Assembly: GCA_052384575.1 (NCBI GenBank)
Contig: JBQSUQ010000004.1
Origin: JBQSUQ01 sp052384575
Lineage (GTDB): Bacteria; Pseudomonadota; Gammaproteobacteria; Enterobacterales; Pasteurellaceae
DNA length: 64,000 nucleotides
Direction: 5' to 3' (one strand)
Shown here: positions 17,205 through 26,485 of the stretch, one piece after another
How the letters are laid out: each line of letters opens with the position of its first letter
How positions within the stretch are numbered: position 1 is the first letter of the stretch
Made by a program: the position numbers and the translations under genes
Notes under the pieces: generated by a model
Seen by the model: the letters and a program-made list of their open reading frames with translations, nothing else
Databases searched by the model: none
What the model was told of the DNA's origin: nothing

Positions 17205-19361
17205 ATGACATTTAATAAAACATCCGTAGCGATATTAGTTGCTACTATGCTTTCATCCTCAGTGCTTTATGCAAGTCCATTTACAACAGCTGAAGTGGAT
17301 GAAATTAAGACATCTAACGTTTCAGAAGTAGATTTTCCTCATCCAGAGCATTATTTAAACTTCCCTCAATTTATTATTCCAGTATTAAGTGGTGATGGAA
17401 AAACCTTATTAATTAATACCCTTGGAAATGGGGAAGCTGAAGGGGCTATTTTTTACGGGGAAGGTTATTCTAACAAGCATAAAATAGGTGCTGGCGCCTT
17501 TGGCGTGCTAATGCCGAGTATTAGCGAAGATGGAAGTATTGCTATTGCGGATGAAGTAAGATTTAATAAATTTGAAAATGGTCAATGGAATGAACATCAG
17601 CTACAAAATGGTGATCTCATTATTGGCGTTGCTGGTAATGGTGCAATATATTCATCATCAGATAACCCTCTTGGCTCTCTTCCGAGAGACCCTTCTATTA
17701 TCTATCGCTTAAGAGATCCTCAAAACCCAGATAATATTATTCGAGAAATAAATGCAGGCACAGCTTCTCTTACTCAAGTAAATCATGATGGCTCTGTTTG
17801 GTTATTTAATAACAATAATACACAATATAACAGTGATAGTGCGTTGGTTTATTATGGTAATAATTTAGCTTCAAATGTGGTATTAGACTTTTCTGAAGTA
17901 GTTGATCCTGAACATTTTTTTCCTAGTCTTTCTTATCCATTAGAAGCTAATGCTTTAATGAGTCCAGATGGAAAAGTTGTATATAAAGGTGGTTGGGGTA
18001 AAGCGATTCTTTATTCTGGTCAAGATTATGGTGTGAAATCTGAAATTTCAGGTCATGGTAAGAACGTATTTTTATATGCTTCAAACTATGATGGTTCTGT
18101 GTTAGGTGGTGCTATTGGTCGTGGTTGGGCAAATACATATCCCCGTATAGGCTTTAATGGGGAAGAGTTGGATTCTCTAGGTTTCCCGCTTGTTGATATG
18201 CGCCCAATAATTTGGTATGGCACAAACTGGCAACAAAGCAAAGATGTAGGAACTTTAGGTGGAAAAGTAAGTGATGGCGGCGTGATTTATTCAATGAGCT
18301 ATGATGGTTCAGTCATGTCCGGTATGTCTGCTAACGCGGAAGGTAAATATGTACCAACCCTGTGGCGTGTAATCAAAAATCCAAAACCAGAGCCAGTACC
18401 TCAGCCAGAGCCAACTCCAGAAATAAAACCTGAAGAGCCATCGGTAATTATTTTAGATCCAAATAAAACCAAAGAAACAATTGCAAAAGTTGGTTTGGAT
18501 AGTTTCAAAGCAATGGAGTTCCAACGTTATGGTTTAATCAGCCTGTTGAAAGGCTGTGATGTTGAACAAGGCGAAGGGCATTATTGTGTGTCTTTACGTT
18601 CAGGTTTAAGCGGTCAGGGCAAGTCACGTGATGTGCGAGTAGGGGTGAGCGCAGCTTATAAATTTACAGATAACCTTTCGGCAGGATTTGTTGTTGAACA
18701 TTCTGTTTATAATCGTTTACAAGCAAGCTATGGACGTGCACATAACAATATTGGCGTAGGATTATATGCCGAATGGAAACATAAAGCGGATAACAGTGAA
18801 TTCTATATTCGTCCAGCAGTAAGTTTCAGCCGCTATAATATGGATGTGCAACGTCAAGCCTTGGTTGGTACTGAATTTGCTGAAGGCAATACTAAATTAA
18901 AAGGTCGTATGTTATCTTTAACTTTGGGTCAAGAGCACAAGTTGAATGAGGACAAACTCGGTTGGTTCTTAGGTGTTCGTCATGGAAAAATTGCACAAAA
19001 AGGCTTTAGTGATAATGCGCAGGGTTTCCCAATTAGTTATGACAAAATGACTTATAAAGACACCGCACTTTTCGCAGGCGTGAACTATAATAAGGCAGTA
19101 ACTGATAAATTAAATTGGTTAAGTTCTATTGAAGTGGAACAGCGTATTCACCAAGATAACCCAACTTTCCGCGCTTATAATCCTTATTTAGGTGAAGTGA
19201 AGTTGGATCACAAAATGCCAAAAACTGCTTTAACATTGGCTTCAGGCGTGGAGTATAAAATGAATGATACTTTCCGCGTATCTTTAATGCCAAGTATTAC
19301 AAAAGCCTATTCAAGTCAATTATATTGGAATGTGGGTTTGAATTTAACCGGTCAATTCTAA
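17205..19361 (+). CDS. Autotransporter (type Va) with HAF-like repeat passenger
   Basis: This 718-residue outer-membrane protein has a signal peptide (MTFNKTSVAILVATMLSSSV then LYAS). A passenger of about 370 residues holds repeated D-G-S/K segments such as EDGSIAI, HDGSVWL, YDGSVLGG and YDGSVMSG, with GTLGGKVSDGG. This is the pattern of HAF extracellular repeats and suggests a beta-propeller-like fold. A proline- and glutamate-rich linker (about residues 395-420) leads to a C-terminal beta-barrel ending in phenylalanine. ATG 17205 is preferred over 17169 because the signal peptide begins there and AGG lies 9 bases upstream. Ligand and role are unknown. It is monocistronic between fdhF and hypA, with no sign of a link to hydrogenase function. 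Confidence 0.85.
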   Translation: MTFNKTSVAILVATMLSSSVLYASPFTTAEVDEIKTSNVSEVDFPHPEHYLNFPQFIIPVLSGDGKTLLINTLGNGEAEGAIFYGEGYSNKHKIGAGAFGVLMPSISEDGSIAIADEVRFNKFENGQWNEHQLQNGDLIIGVAGNGAIYSSSDNPLGSLPRDPSIIYRLRDPQNPDNIIREINAGTASLTQVNHDGSVWLFNNNNTQYNSDSALVYYGNNLASNVVLDFSEVVDPEHFFPSLSYPLEANALMSPDGKVVYKGGWGKAILYSGQDYGVKSEISGHGKNVFLYASNYDGSVLGGAIGRGWANTYPRIGFNGEELDSLGFPLVDMRPIIWYGTNWQQSKDVGTLGGKVSDGGVIYSMSYDGSVMSGMSANAEGKYVPTLWRVIKNPKPEPVPQPEPTPEIKPEEPSVIILDPNKTKETIAKVGLDSFKAMEFQRYGLISLLKGCDVEQGEGHYCVSLRSGLSGQGKSRDVRVGVSAAYKFTDNLSAGFVVEHSVYNRLQASYGRAHNNIGVGLYAEWKHKADNSEFYIRPAVSFSRYNMDVQRQALVGTEFAEGNTKLKGRMLSLTLGQEHKLNEDKLGWFLGVRHGKIAQKGFSDNAQGFPISYDKMTYKDTALFAGVNYNKAVTDKLNWLSSIEVEQRIHQDNPTFRAYNPYLGEVKLDHKMPKTALTLASGVEYKMNDTFRVSLMPSITKAYSSQLYWNVGLNLTGQF

Positions 19362-19380
19362 TTGTAAAACGAAGTAAAAT

Positions 19381-19410
19381 AAAACCGCACTTTGATGAAA
19401 GTGCGGTTTT
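19381..19410. terminator. Bidirectional uptake-signal terminator (autotransporter/hypA)
   Basis: A perfect 13-bp stem (19381-19393 with 19398-19410) is made from two inverted uptake signals with A-run and T-run flanks. It separates the convergent autotransporter and hypA genes and can serve both. Confidence 0.9.
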
Positions 19411-19426
19411 TTTATGCTTAGTTTTA

Positions 19427-19768
19427 TTATTCGACAGCAATTTCTTTGATGCGTAATTCATTGCCTGTTTGAGCTTGTAAATGTGATGAGTTACAAATCG
19501 GGCAGCTATCATGATGTGCTTTAATTTCTACTAATTTAGCACATTGCCAACAATAAGCTTGAGCAGAAATGGGAATAAAATGTAGCTGGCAATTTTCCAT
19601 TATGGTGCCTTGAGTGCTGACTTCAAAGCAAAATTCAATTGCATTTGGTTCAACACAAGAAAGTGGTCCGATTTCGAGCCAAATATCAGTCACTTTATTG
19701 GCATGATTTTCTTTACATTGTTGTTCAACAATTTCAATGATGTTTTGAGTAAGAGAGAGTTCGTGCAT
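19427..19768 (-). CDS. hypA: Hydrogenase nickel-incorporation protein HypA
   Basis: HypA delivers nickel, with HypB, to the hydrogenase large subunit. The 113 residues start MHELSL with the nickel-binding His2. The structural zinc site is Cys73/Cys76 (CWQC) and Cys89/Cys92 (CPIC). It is the only hyp gene downstream of the hyf-fdhF block and faces the autotransporter. In E. coli hypA heads hypABCDE; here no other hyp gene follows it in the window. Confidence 0.95.
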   Translation of the reverse strand: MHELSLTQNIIEIVEQQCKENHANKVTDIWLEIGPLSCVEPNAIEFCFEVSTQGTIMENCQLHFIPISAQAYCWQCAKLVEIKAHHDSCPICNSSHLQAQTGNELRIKEIAVE

Positions 19769-19897
19769 AGAATTCCTAGAAAATGAAATAAGATTGTGTT
19801 GATAGTATATATTAAATTCTTAATGCAATGTACAGTATGGTTAGCTTAAACTAAGCTCGTTTAAATTTTGTATTTGTGTTTTATTCAGAGGAGTATG

Positions 19898-21082
19898 ATG
19901 AGACTTGTTAGATATTTGCTTGTTAGCTTGTGCCTTTCTATTTTTACATCTCAGTTTGTGATCGCAGCTACTGATAAAGAACAGATTGATCAAGGTAATG
20001 CCGCTTATCAGGATCAGGATTATCTTAAAGCATTAAAATTTTGGCAACCCTTGGCGGATAAAGGAATGAGTGTTGCTCAACATAATATTGGATTGCTGTA
20101 CGATAGGGGAGAGGGTATCGAGCAGAATGATCAAAAAGCGATGTTATGGTATCAAAAGGCGGCAGAGCAAGGATACAGTATGTCTCAATATAATTTGGCT
20201 CTACTTTATGAAAAAGTAAAGAAAGATAGTTCAAAAGCAGCATATTGGTACCAAAAAGCAGCAGAGCAAGATTTCGCAATGGCGCAATATAATTTAGGGA
20301 CAATGTATATTGAAGGAGATGGTGTTAAGAAAGACTATCTTGCTGCGGAGAAATGGTTTAGAAAAGCCGCTGAACATGGTATTCCAATGGCGCAACATAA
20401 TTTAGCCGTTATGTATAAGAATGGAGTTGGTGTGAAACAGGATTTTCAACAGGCTATATTATGGTTTACAAAATCAGCTAACAACGGATTCGCAAATGCT
20501 CAGTATCAATTGGCGTTGATGTATGATGAGGGTGTTGGAGTTAAAAAAGATGTTCAACAGGCATTTCAATGGTATCAAAAAGCCGCTAAACAAGGAGTAC
20601 CGTTGGCGCAATATAATTTAGCAATGTCCTATCTTTCAGGTGAAGGTGTAAAGCAAGATTATCTTGCTGCAGAGGAATGGTTCAGAAAAGCCGCGAAGCA
20701 AGGTGTCGTGATGGCTCAGCATAATTTAGCTTTTATGCTTGAGCAAGGATTAGGTGTCAACCAAGATTATCAAGAAGCTGCTGAATGGTATTACAAAGCC
20801 GCAGAACAGGGGCATACTAAAGCTCAGGTTAATTTGGGCATGATGTATAAAGCAGGTCAAGGTGTTAAACAAGATTATAAACAAGCGTTAAGTTGGTTTG
20901 AAAAAGCTGCGAGCCAAAATGATCCGAAAGGTTTAAAATTAGTTGGTATTGCTTATTTTTATGGTGAGGGAACGGACAAACAGATTCCATTAGCCAAAGA
21001 TTATTTAAGACGTTCTTGTAAGGCGGGCGACGAATCGAGTTGTAAAGCACTTGAAATGATAGAAAGGAAAGGGATTAAATAA
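19898..21082 (+). CDS. Secreted Sel1-repeat (TPR-like) protein
   Basis: This is a 394-residue protein with a signal peptide (residues 1-26, ending FVIAA) followed by nine Sel1-like repeats of about 36 residues, with the pattern AQxNLxxMYxxGxGVxxDxxxAxxWxxKAAxxG. The second repeat is three residues short and the ninth ends in a divergent Cys-containing cap. Repeats 3 and 6 share DYLAAE-WFRKAA at both protein and DNA level, a sign of internal duplication. ATG 19898 is chosen over the adjacent ATG 19895 and the earlier in-frame 19868 because AGAGGAG gives 4-base spacing. Such proteins act in protein-protein interaction in the periplasm or at the surface; the partner here is unknown. Confidence 0.85.
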   Translation: MRLVRYLLVSLCLSIFTSQFVIAATDKEQIDQGNAAYQDQDYLKALKFWQPLADKGMSVAQHNIGLLYDRGEGIEQNDQKAMLWYQKAAEQGYSMSQYNLALLYEKVKKDSSKAAYWYQKAAEQDFAMAQYNLGTMYIEGDGVKKDYLAAEKWFRKAAEHGIPMAQHNLAVMYKNGVGVKQDFQQAILWFTKSANNGFANAQYQLALMYDEGVGVKKDVQQAFQWYQKAAKQGVPLAQYNLAMSYLSGEGVKQDYLAAEEWFRKAAKQGVVMAQHNLAFMLEQGLGVNQDYQEAAEWYYKAAEQGHTKAQVNLGMMYKAGQGVKQDYKQALSWFEKAASQNDPKGLKLVGIAYFYGEGTDKQIPLAKDYLRRSCKAGDESSCKALEMIERKGIK

Positions 21083-21150
21083 CGTGAAGCTATTTTCTAT
21101 TATTTCAAATAGATACTAATGAAATTAGTAACTGACCGAGGGTTAAATAA

Positions 21151-21178
21151 AAGGGCTGAATTATTTAATTCAGCCCTT
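21151..21178 (-). terminator. Terminator after lysS
   Basis: A perfect 12-bp stem (21151-21162 with 21167-21178) has a 4-base loop. On the minus strand it is followed by a T-rich tail (21141-21150). It lies 20 bases beyond the lysS stop and ends the prfB-lysS transcript. Confidence 0.8.
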
Positions 21179-21197
21179 AAAAGTGCGGTCAATTTTA

Positions 21198-22706
21198 TTA
21201 TGATTTATGTTTCATCGCTGGGAATAAAATCACATCGCGGATTGACGCGGCATTAGCAAATAACATTGCTAAGCGGTCAATACCTAAGCCTTCGCCTGCT
21301 GTTGGTGGTAAACCATGTTCTAATGCAACAACAAAGTCATCATCTTTAAACATGGCTTCATCATCGCCCGCATCTTTTGCGGCTACTTGTGCGTCAAAGC
21401 GTTCAGCTTGATCTTCAGCGTCATTTAATTCTGAGAAACCATTACCAATTTCACGACCGCCAATAAATAATTCAAAACGATCGGTCACTTCTGGATTTTC
21501 ATCATTACGGCGCGCTAATGGCGAAATTTCAGCTGGATGAGCCATTAAGAATGTTGGTTGAATTAAGTGATGTTCAGCTACTTCTTCAAAAATCGCATTT
21601 ACAATTGAGCCTAATCCCCAAGATTTTTGAACTTCGATTCCCAATTTATTTGCCAATGTTTTTGCACGATCCATATCATAAAGATCATCTTTTACAATGC
21701 CTTTATCTGCACCATATTTCAAGATCGCATCATGCATTGTGATACGCTCAAATGGTTTACCAAAATCAAATTCTAAATCGCCATAAGGCACAATGGTTGT
21801 ACCTAAAATATCAATGGCTAATTTGCGTAATAATTCTTCAGTATTATCCATTAAATCATGATAATCCGCATAAGCTTGATAGTATTCTATCATAGTAAAC
21901 TCAGGGTTATGGCGAACAGAAACCCCTTCGTTACGGAAATTACGGTTTAACTCAAACACACGCTCGAAACCACCAACTACTAAGCGTTTTAGGTAAAGCT
22001 CTGGGGCGATACGTAAATACATATCAATATCTAAAGCATTATGATGGGTAACGAATGGACGAGCTGCGGCACCACCTGGAATCACCTGTAACATTGGGGT
22101 TTCAACTTCAATAAAGCCTTTATTGATGAAATATTCACGAATACCTGCAATCACTTTTGAACGAATCACAAAAGTGCGGCGTGAATTTTCATTAGAAATC
22201 AAGTCTAAATAGCGTTGACGATAGCGGGTTTCTTGATCGCTTAAACCATGGAATTTATCTGGTAATGGACGTAATGCTTTTGTGAGCAATTCCACTTCGC
22301 TCACTTTTACTGTCAGCTCATTGGTTTTTGTTTTAAATAACGTACCTTTAACACCGACAATATCGCCTAAATCCCAGTTACCAACATCTTCAGCATAAAC
22401 ACCTTCTGCTAAATTATCACGTGCAACATAAAGTTGAATACGTCCACTCATATCTTGAATGGTGATGAAAGTTGCTTTACCCATAATACGACGGGTCATA
22501 ATACGTCCAGCCACTGCAACTTCAATATGTTGTTCTTTTAATTGTTCGCCATCAGCTTCGTCATATTCAGTATGTAATTGTTGAGCTAATGCATCACGAC
22601 GAAATGTATTTGGAAATGGATTGCCTTTTTGGCGTAACGCTTTTAATTTCTCTCTGCGTACCAACATTTCCCCATGAAAGTCTAATTCTTGATTTTGTTC
22701 TGTCAT
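21198..22706 (-). CDS. lysS: Lysyl-tRNA synthetase (class II)
   Basis: The enzyme charges tRNA-Lys. The 502-residue protein has the N-terminal OB-fold anticodon-binding domain and the class II catalytic core, including RHNPEFTMIEYYQAYADY (motif 2) and GLGIDRLAML (motif 3) near the C-terminus. ATG 22706 follows AGGAA and matches the family start (MTEQNQ); an in-frame ATG at 22730 has no support. The gene follows prfB with a 42-base gap, the same order as in E. coli and H. influenzae, and shares its terminator. Confidence 0.97.
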   Translation of the reverse strand: MTEQNQELDFHGEMLVRREKLKALRQKGNPFPNTFRRDALAQQLHTEYDEADGEQLKEQHIEVAVAGRIMTRRIMGKATFITIQDMSGRIQLYVARDNLAEGVYAEDVGNWDLGDIVGVKGTLFKTKTNELTVKVSEVELLTKALRPLPDKFHGLSDQETRYRQRYLDLISNENSRRTFVIRSKVIAGIREYFINKGFIEVETPMLQVIPGGAAARPFVTHHNALDIDMYLRIAPELYLKRLVVGGFERVFELNRNFRNEGVSVRHNPEFTMIEYYQAYADYHDLMDNTEELLRKLAIDILGTTIVPYGDLEFDFGKPFERITMHDAILKYGADKGIVKDDLYDMDRAKTLANKLGIEVQKSWGLGSIVNAIFEEVAEHHLIQPTFLMAHPAEISPLARRNDENPEVTDRFELFIGGREIGNGFSELNDAEDQAERFDAQVAAKDAGDDEAMFKDDDFVVALEHGLPPTAGEGLGIDRLAMLFANAASIRDVILFPAMKHKS

Positions 22707-22748
22707 ATTATTTCCTAATTTATAAAGCACAAATATTGTGCAAATTGA

Positions 22749-23847
22749 TTATAATCCTGCTTTTAAACTGGCTTCGATAAAGCGATCTAAATCGCCATCC
22801 AATACAGCTTGCGTATTGCGATTTTCAACTCCAGTTCGTAAATCTTTAATACGTGAATCATCCAACACATAAGAGCGAATTTGGCTTCCCCAACCAATGT
22901 CAGACTTGCTGTCTTCCATCGCTTGTTTATCCGCATTTTTCTTTTGTAATTCAAGCTCATAAAGTTTTGCTTTAAGTTGCTTCATCGCTTGATCTTTGTT
23001 TTTGTGCTGTGAACGATCGTTTTGGCATTGCACGACAATTCCGCTTGGAATATGGGTAATTCGCACCGCACTTTCCGTTTTATTCACGTGCTGACCGCCT
23101 GCGCCTGAAGCACGATAGACATCAATACGTAAATCCGCTGGGTTGATTTCAATATCAATATCATCCTCAATTTCAGGATAGATAAATGCTGCAGCAAATG
23201 ATGTGTGGCGACGGTTATTGCTATCAAATGGACTTTTTCGCACTAGACGGTGAATACCTGTTTCTGTGCGTAACCAACCAAATGCATATTCCCCTGAAAC
23301 GCGAATAGTCGCAGATTTCAAACCTGCAACATCACCGTCAGAAACTTCCATTAATTCAGTTTTAAAGCCTTTGCTTTCTGCCCAACGTAAGTACATTCGC
23401 AATAACATTTCTGTCCAATCTTGCGCTTCTGTACCGCCAGAGCCCGCTTGTAAATCCACATAGCAATCGCAGGTGTCATGTTGACCACTAAACATACGAC
23501 GGAATTCTAGCAATGCCAGCTTTTGTTCAAGTTCATCTAATTCTGCAACGGCTTCATCAAAAGTTTGTTGATCTTCGCCTTCAATGGCTAATTCTAATAA
23601 ACCATCCACATCTTCTAAACCTTGCACAAGTTGCTTAATGGTATTGACTACCGCTTCTAAGCTTGCCCGTTCTTTGCCTAATGCTTGTGCTTTTTCAGGT
23701 TCATTCCATACATCAGGTTGTTCTAATTCTGCGTTGACTTCTTCTAAACGTTCAACTTTGCTATCGAAGTCAAAGATACCCCCTCAGTACGTGCGTACGC
23801 TCACTGAGATCGGCAATTTTATTTTTTATGGGATTAATTTCAAACAT
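22749..23847 (-). CDS. prfB: Peptide chain release factor 2, programmed +1 frameshift
   Basis: RF2 terminates translation at UGA and UAA. The first frame runs from ATG 23847 for 25 codons to TGA at plus-strand 23770-23772. The slip site reads CTT TGA C on the minus strand, with the Shine-Dalgarno-like AGGGGG just upstream, exactly as in E. coli. A +1 shift joins it to the second frame, giving 365 residues. The specificity motif SPF (VRKSPFDSNN) and the catalytic GGQ (SGAGGQHVNK) are present. The second frame alone would look like a truncated protein beginning MQGLEDV, which is incorrect. The frameshift is the gene's own autoregulation by RF2 level. Confidence 0.97.
23766..23785 (-). promoter_or_regulatory. 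prfB: RF2 autoregulatory frameshift site
   Basis: On the minus strand AGGGGG TAT CTT TGA C combines an internal Shine-Dalgarno sequence, a slippery CUU codon and a poorly terminating UGA followed by C. These are the three elements required for high-efficiency +1 shifting. Confidence 0.95.
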
Positions 23848-24018
23848 AAATTTGATTGAGTTTACATTGTAAAAATAAGGCGCAATTATAGGCTATTTCT
23901 GCCTTTTTTGCCACTAAGATTGTAGATGAATAGGGGGATATTTTGTGTTTTTTGCTTGCACTCTCACTTAATCATTCTATAATTCAACGTTTATACATTG
24001 ATTTTATTAGGAACAAAG

Positions 24019-24711
24019 ATGAAAAAAACAAGCAAAATATTGACCGCACTTTTTGTGGCAGCAGCTTCTAGCGCAGTTTTTGCTAATGATGCAGCGATCA
24101 CCTCAAGCTTGAAAAAACTAGGTGCAACAGAGGTTGAAGTGATTGCATCGCCAGTAAAAGGTTTGAAAACGGTGATTACAAATGATGGCATTTTATATGC
24201 GAGCGAAGATGGCAGATATGTTTTGCAAGGTAAATTATTTGAATTAACAGACAAAGGCCCTGTTGATATTACAGCTAAGGCATTGATGTCAACCTTAGAA
24301 AGCTATAAAAACGAAATGATTGTTTATCCTGCGAAAAAGGAAAAACATGTGGTGACCGTATTTATGGATATCACTTGCCATTATTGTCATAAATTTCATG
24401 AACAAATTAAAGAATACAATGATTTAGGCATTACGGTGCGTTATTTAGCTTTCCCTCGTCGCGGTATGGATAAAACCGCTCAACAAATGGAAGCAATTTT
24501 TACTGCGGATGATAAAGCTCATGCATTAAACGAAGCAGAAAAAGGTAATTTACCAAAACAATTGAAAACACCTCATATTGTGGCGAAACATTATCAATTA
24601 GGTTTACAATTTGGTGTACAAGGCACACCAAGTATTATTACTGAAAATGGTGAAGTGATTGGCGGTTATTTAGCACCGAAATCTTTACTTGCCGCATTAG
24701 AAAATAATTAA
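24019..24711 (+). CDS. dsbC: Periplasmic disulfide isomerase DsbC
   Basis: DsbC reshuffles wrong disulfide bonds in the periplasm as a dimer kept reduced by DsbD. The 230-residue precursor has a signal peptide (residues 1-22, ending SAVFA), an N-terminal dimerisation domain and a C-terminal thioredoxin fold. The active site Cys120-His-Tyr-Cys123 (DITCHYCHKF) has His where E. coli DsbC has Gly (CGYC). The cis-proline loop GTPSII is present. ATG 24019 is chosen because TAGGAAC precedes it and the signal peptide begins there. It diverges from prfB and is followed by recJ; a short GC-rich hairpin lies between. Confidence 0.93.
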   Translation: MKKTSKILTALFVAAASSAVFANDAAITSSLKKLGATEVEVIASPVKGLKTVITNDGILYASEDGRYVLQGKLFELTDKGPVDITAKALMSTLESYKNEMIVYPAKKEKHVVTVFMDITCHYCHKFHEQIKEYNDLGITVRYLAFPRRGMDKTAQQMEAIFTADDKAHALNEAEKGNLPKQLKTPHIVAKHYQLGLQFGVQGTPSIITENGEVIGGYLAPKSLLAALENN

Positions 24712-24717
24712 TTTATC

Positions 24718-24735
24718 GGGCGTGTTATCACGCCC
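24718..24735 (+). terminator. Weak hairpin between dsbC and recJ
   Basis: A 7-bp GC-rich stem (24718-24724 with 24729-24735) with loop TTAT is followed by AATTTG. The poor T-run suggests partial termination, so recJ may be co-transcribed with dsbC. Confidence 0.5.
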
Positions 24736-24763
24736 AATTTGTATTTCCTCAACTTAATTCTTT

Positions 24764-26482
24764 GTGATTGTGAATAAAATAATTCAACGTCGAGAAGTGC
24801 CAACCGGCGATCCCTTATCTGATAATCCCTTATTAGACAGATTGTATCGCGCGCGCCATATCAAAAACACGCAACAATTAGACCGCACTTTACAGTCTAT
24901 GTTATCGCCACATTTATTGCATGGCATTGAAAGTGCGGTGCAATTATTGGCAGATTCTCGCGATAAAAAAATTGTGATCGTGGGCGATTTTGATGCTGAT
25001 GGGGCAACCAGTACCGCATTAGCCGTTTCAGCACTTCGTCAGTTAGGATTTACAGATGTAAATTATTTAATTCCTAATCGCTTTGAGCAAGGTTATGGCT
25101 TAAGTATTGCGGTAGCGGAAATCGCGATTCAACAAGGCGTGGAACTGTTAATTACTGTTGATAACGGCATTTCCTCATTGGAAGGCGTGGACTATTTGAA
25201 ACAACGCAATGTGGCGGTGCTGATTACAGATCATCACTTAGCCCCTGAGCAATTACCGAATGCGGATGCGATTATCAATCCTAATTTGCCGCAATGCCAA
25301 TTCCCTTCGAAATCTTTGGCTGGAGTGGGCGTAACATTTTATGTGATGTTAGCTTTACGTGCTAAATTGCGTGAATTAGGCGTATTTACCCCAGAAAACC
25401 AACCGAATTTTACTCAATTACTTGATTTAGTGGCATTGGGCACCATCGCAGATGTGGTGCCTTTAGATCAAAATAATCGCATTCTTGCACATCAAGGATT
25501 ATTACGCATCAAGGCTGGCTATTGCTGTCATGGAATTCGTGCTTTAGCCGAAGTCGCAAACAAAGAACTCAACCGTTTGGAAGCCAGTGATCTAGGTTTT
25601 TCTATTGCACCACGTTTAAATGCCGCAGGACGTTTGGATAATATGTCTATTGGTGTGGAATTATTATTAGCCGATACTATTGAGCAGGCGCGTGCATTAG
25701 CATTAGATCTTGATAGTTTAAATCAAACGCGGAAAGAAATTGAACAAGGCATGAAGCTTGAGGCATTAGAAATTTGCCGAAATTTAACCGCACTTAAAAG
25801 CGAATTACCGCTCGGCGTGGCATTATATCAAGCGGATTGGCATCAGGGCGTACTGGGGATTTTAGCTTCTCGCATTAAAGATCAATTTCATCGTCCCATT
25901 GTGGCATTTGCGCAAGAAAGTAACGAAGTATTAAAAGGATCGGCGCGCTCTGTTGAAGGCTTGCATATGCGTGATTTATTGGAACGCATACATCAACGCT
26001 ATCCTGACATGATATTAAAATTTGGTGGTCATGCCATGGCGGCGGGATTAAGTATTAAGGCGGATAAGTTTGAATTATTCCAAAAAGCCTTTAATCAAGC
26101 AGTGACCGACTGGATTGGCGATGATGAGTTAAAAGGCATTATTTGGACGGATGGCGAATTATCGCCTGCATTGTTAAATATCCAAACAGCTGAACAACTA
26201 AAACAGGCAGGTCCTTGGGGACAAGCTTTTCCTGAGCCTATGTTTGATGGTGAATTTAATGTGTTAGAACAACGTTTAGTTGCTAAACGTCATCTGAAAA
26301 TGACGCTTATTTCTAAACAAGGTGGTGGATTAGTGGATGCTATTGCTTTTAATGTGGATACCCGTTATTACCCTGATCTATCAATAAAATCAGTAAGATT
26401 AGTGTATAAGCTCGCGATCAACGAATACCAAGGTGCACAACATATTCAATTATTAGTGGATTATATTGAACCTACGTCATAG
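24764..26482 (+). CDS. recJ: Single-stranded-DNA 5'-3' exonuclease RecJ
   Basis: RecJ degrades 5'-tailed single strands in recombination and mismatch repair. The protein has 572 residues with the DHH-superfamily motifs VGDFDADGATST, VDNGIS and TDHHL, and the DHHA1 region with KFGGHAMAAGLS. No ATG start is available; the frame begins at GTG 24764, and GTG 24770 is equally possible. Neither has a good ribosome-binding site, suggesting weak translation. Two opposed uptake signals lie in the first 180 bases. The stop is 3 bases before the next gene. Confidence 0.94.
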   Translation: MIVNKIIQRREVPTGDPLSDNPLLDRLYRARHIKNTQQLDRTLQSMLSPHLLHGIESAVQLLADSRDKKIVIVGDFDADGATSTALAVSALRQLGFTDVNYLIPNRFEQGYGLSIAVAEIAIQQGVELLITVDNGISSLEGVDYLKQRNVAVLITDHHLAPEQLPNADAIINPNLPQCQFPSKSLAGVGVTFYVMLALRAKLRELGVFTPENQPNFTQLLDLVALGTIADVVPLDQNNRILAHQGLLRIKAGYCCHGIRALAEVANKELNRLEASDLGFSIAPRLNAAGRLDNMSIGVELLLADTIEQARALALDLDSLNQTRKEIEQGMKLEALEICRNLTALKSELPLGVALYQADWHQGVLGILASRIKDQFHRPIVAFAQESNEVLKGSARSVEGLHMRDLLERIHQRYPDMILKFGGHAMAAGLSIKADKFELFQKAFNQAVTDWIGDDELKGIIWTDGELSPALLNIQTAEQLKQAGPWGQAFPEPMFDGEFNVLEQRLVAKRHLKMTLISKQGGGLVDAIAFNVDTRYYPDLSIKSVRLVYKLAINEYQGAQHIQLLVDYIEPTS

Positions 26483-26485
26483 AAA

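Noticed and set aside
23627..23847. prfB truncated at its 5' end
   Set aside because: The 25-codon first frame and the frameshift site restore the full 365-residue RF2.
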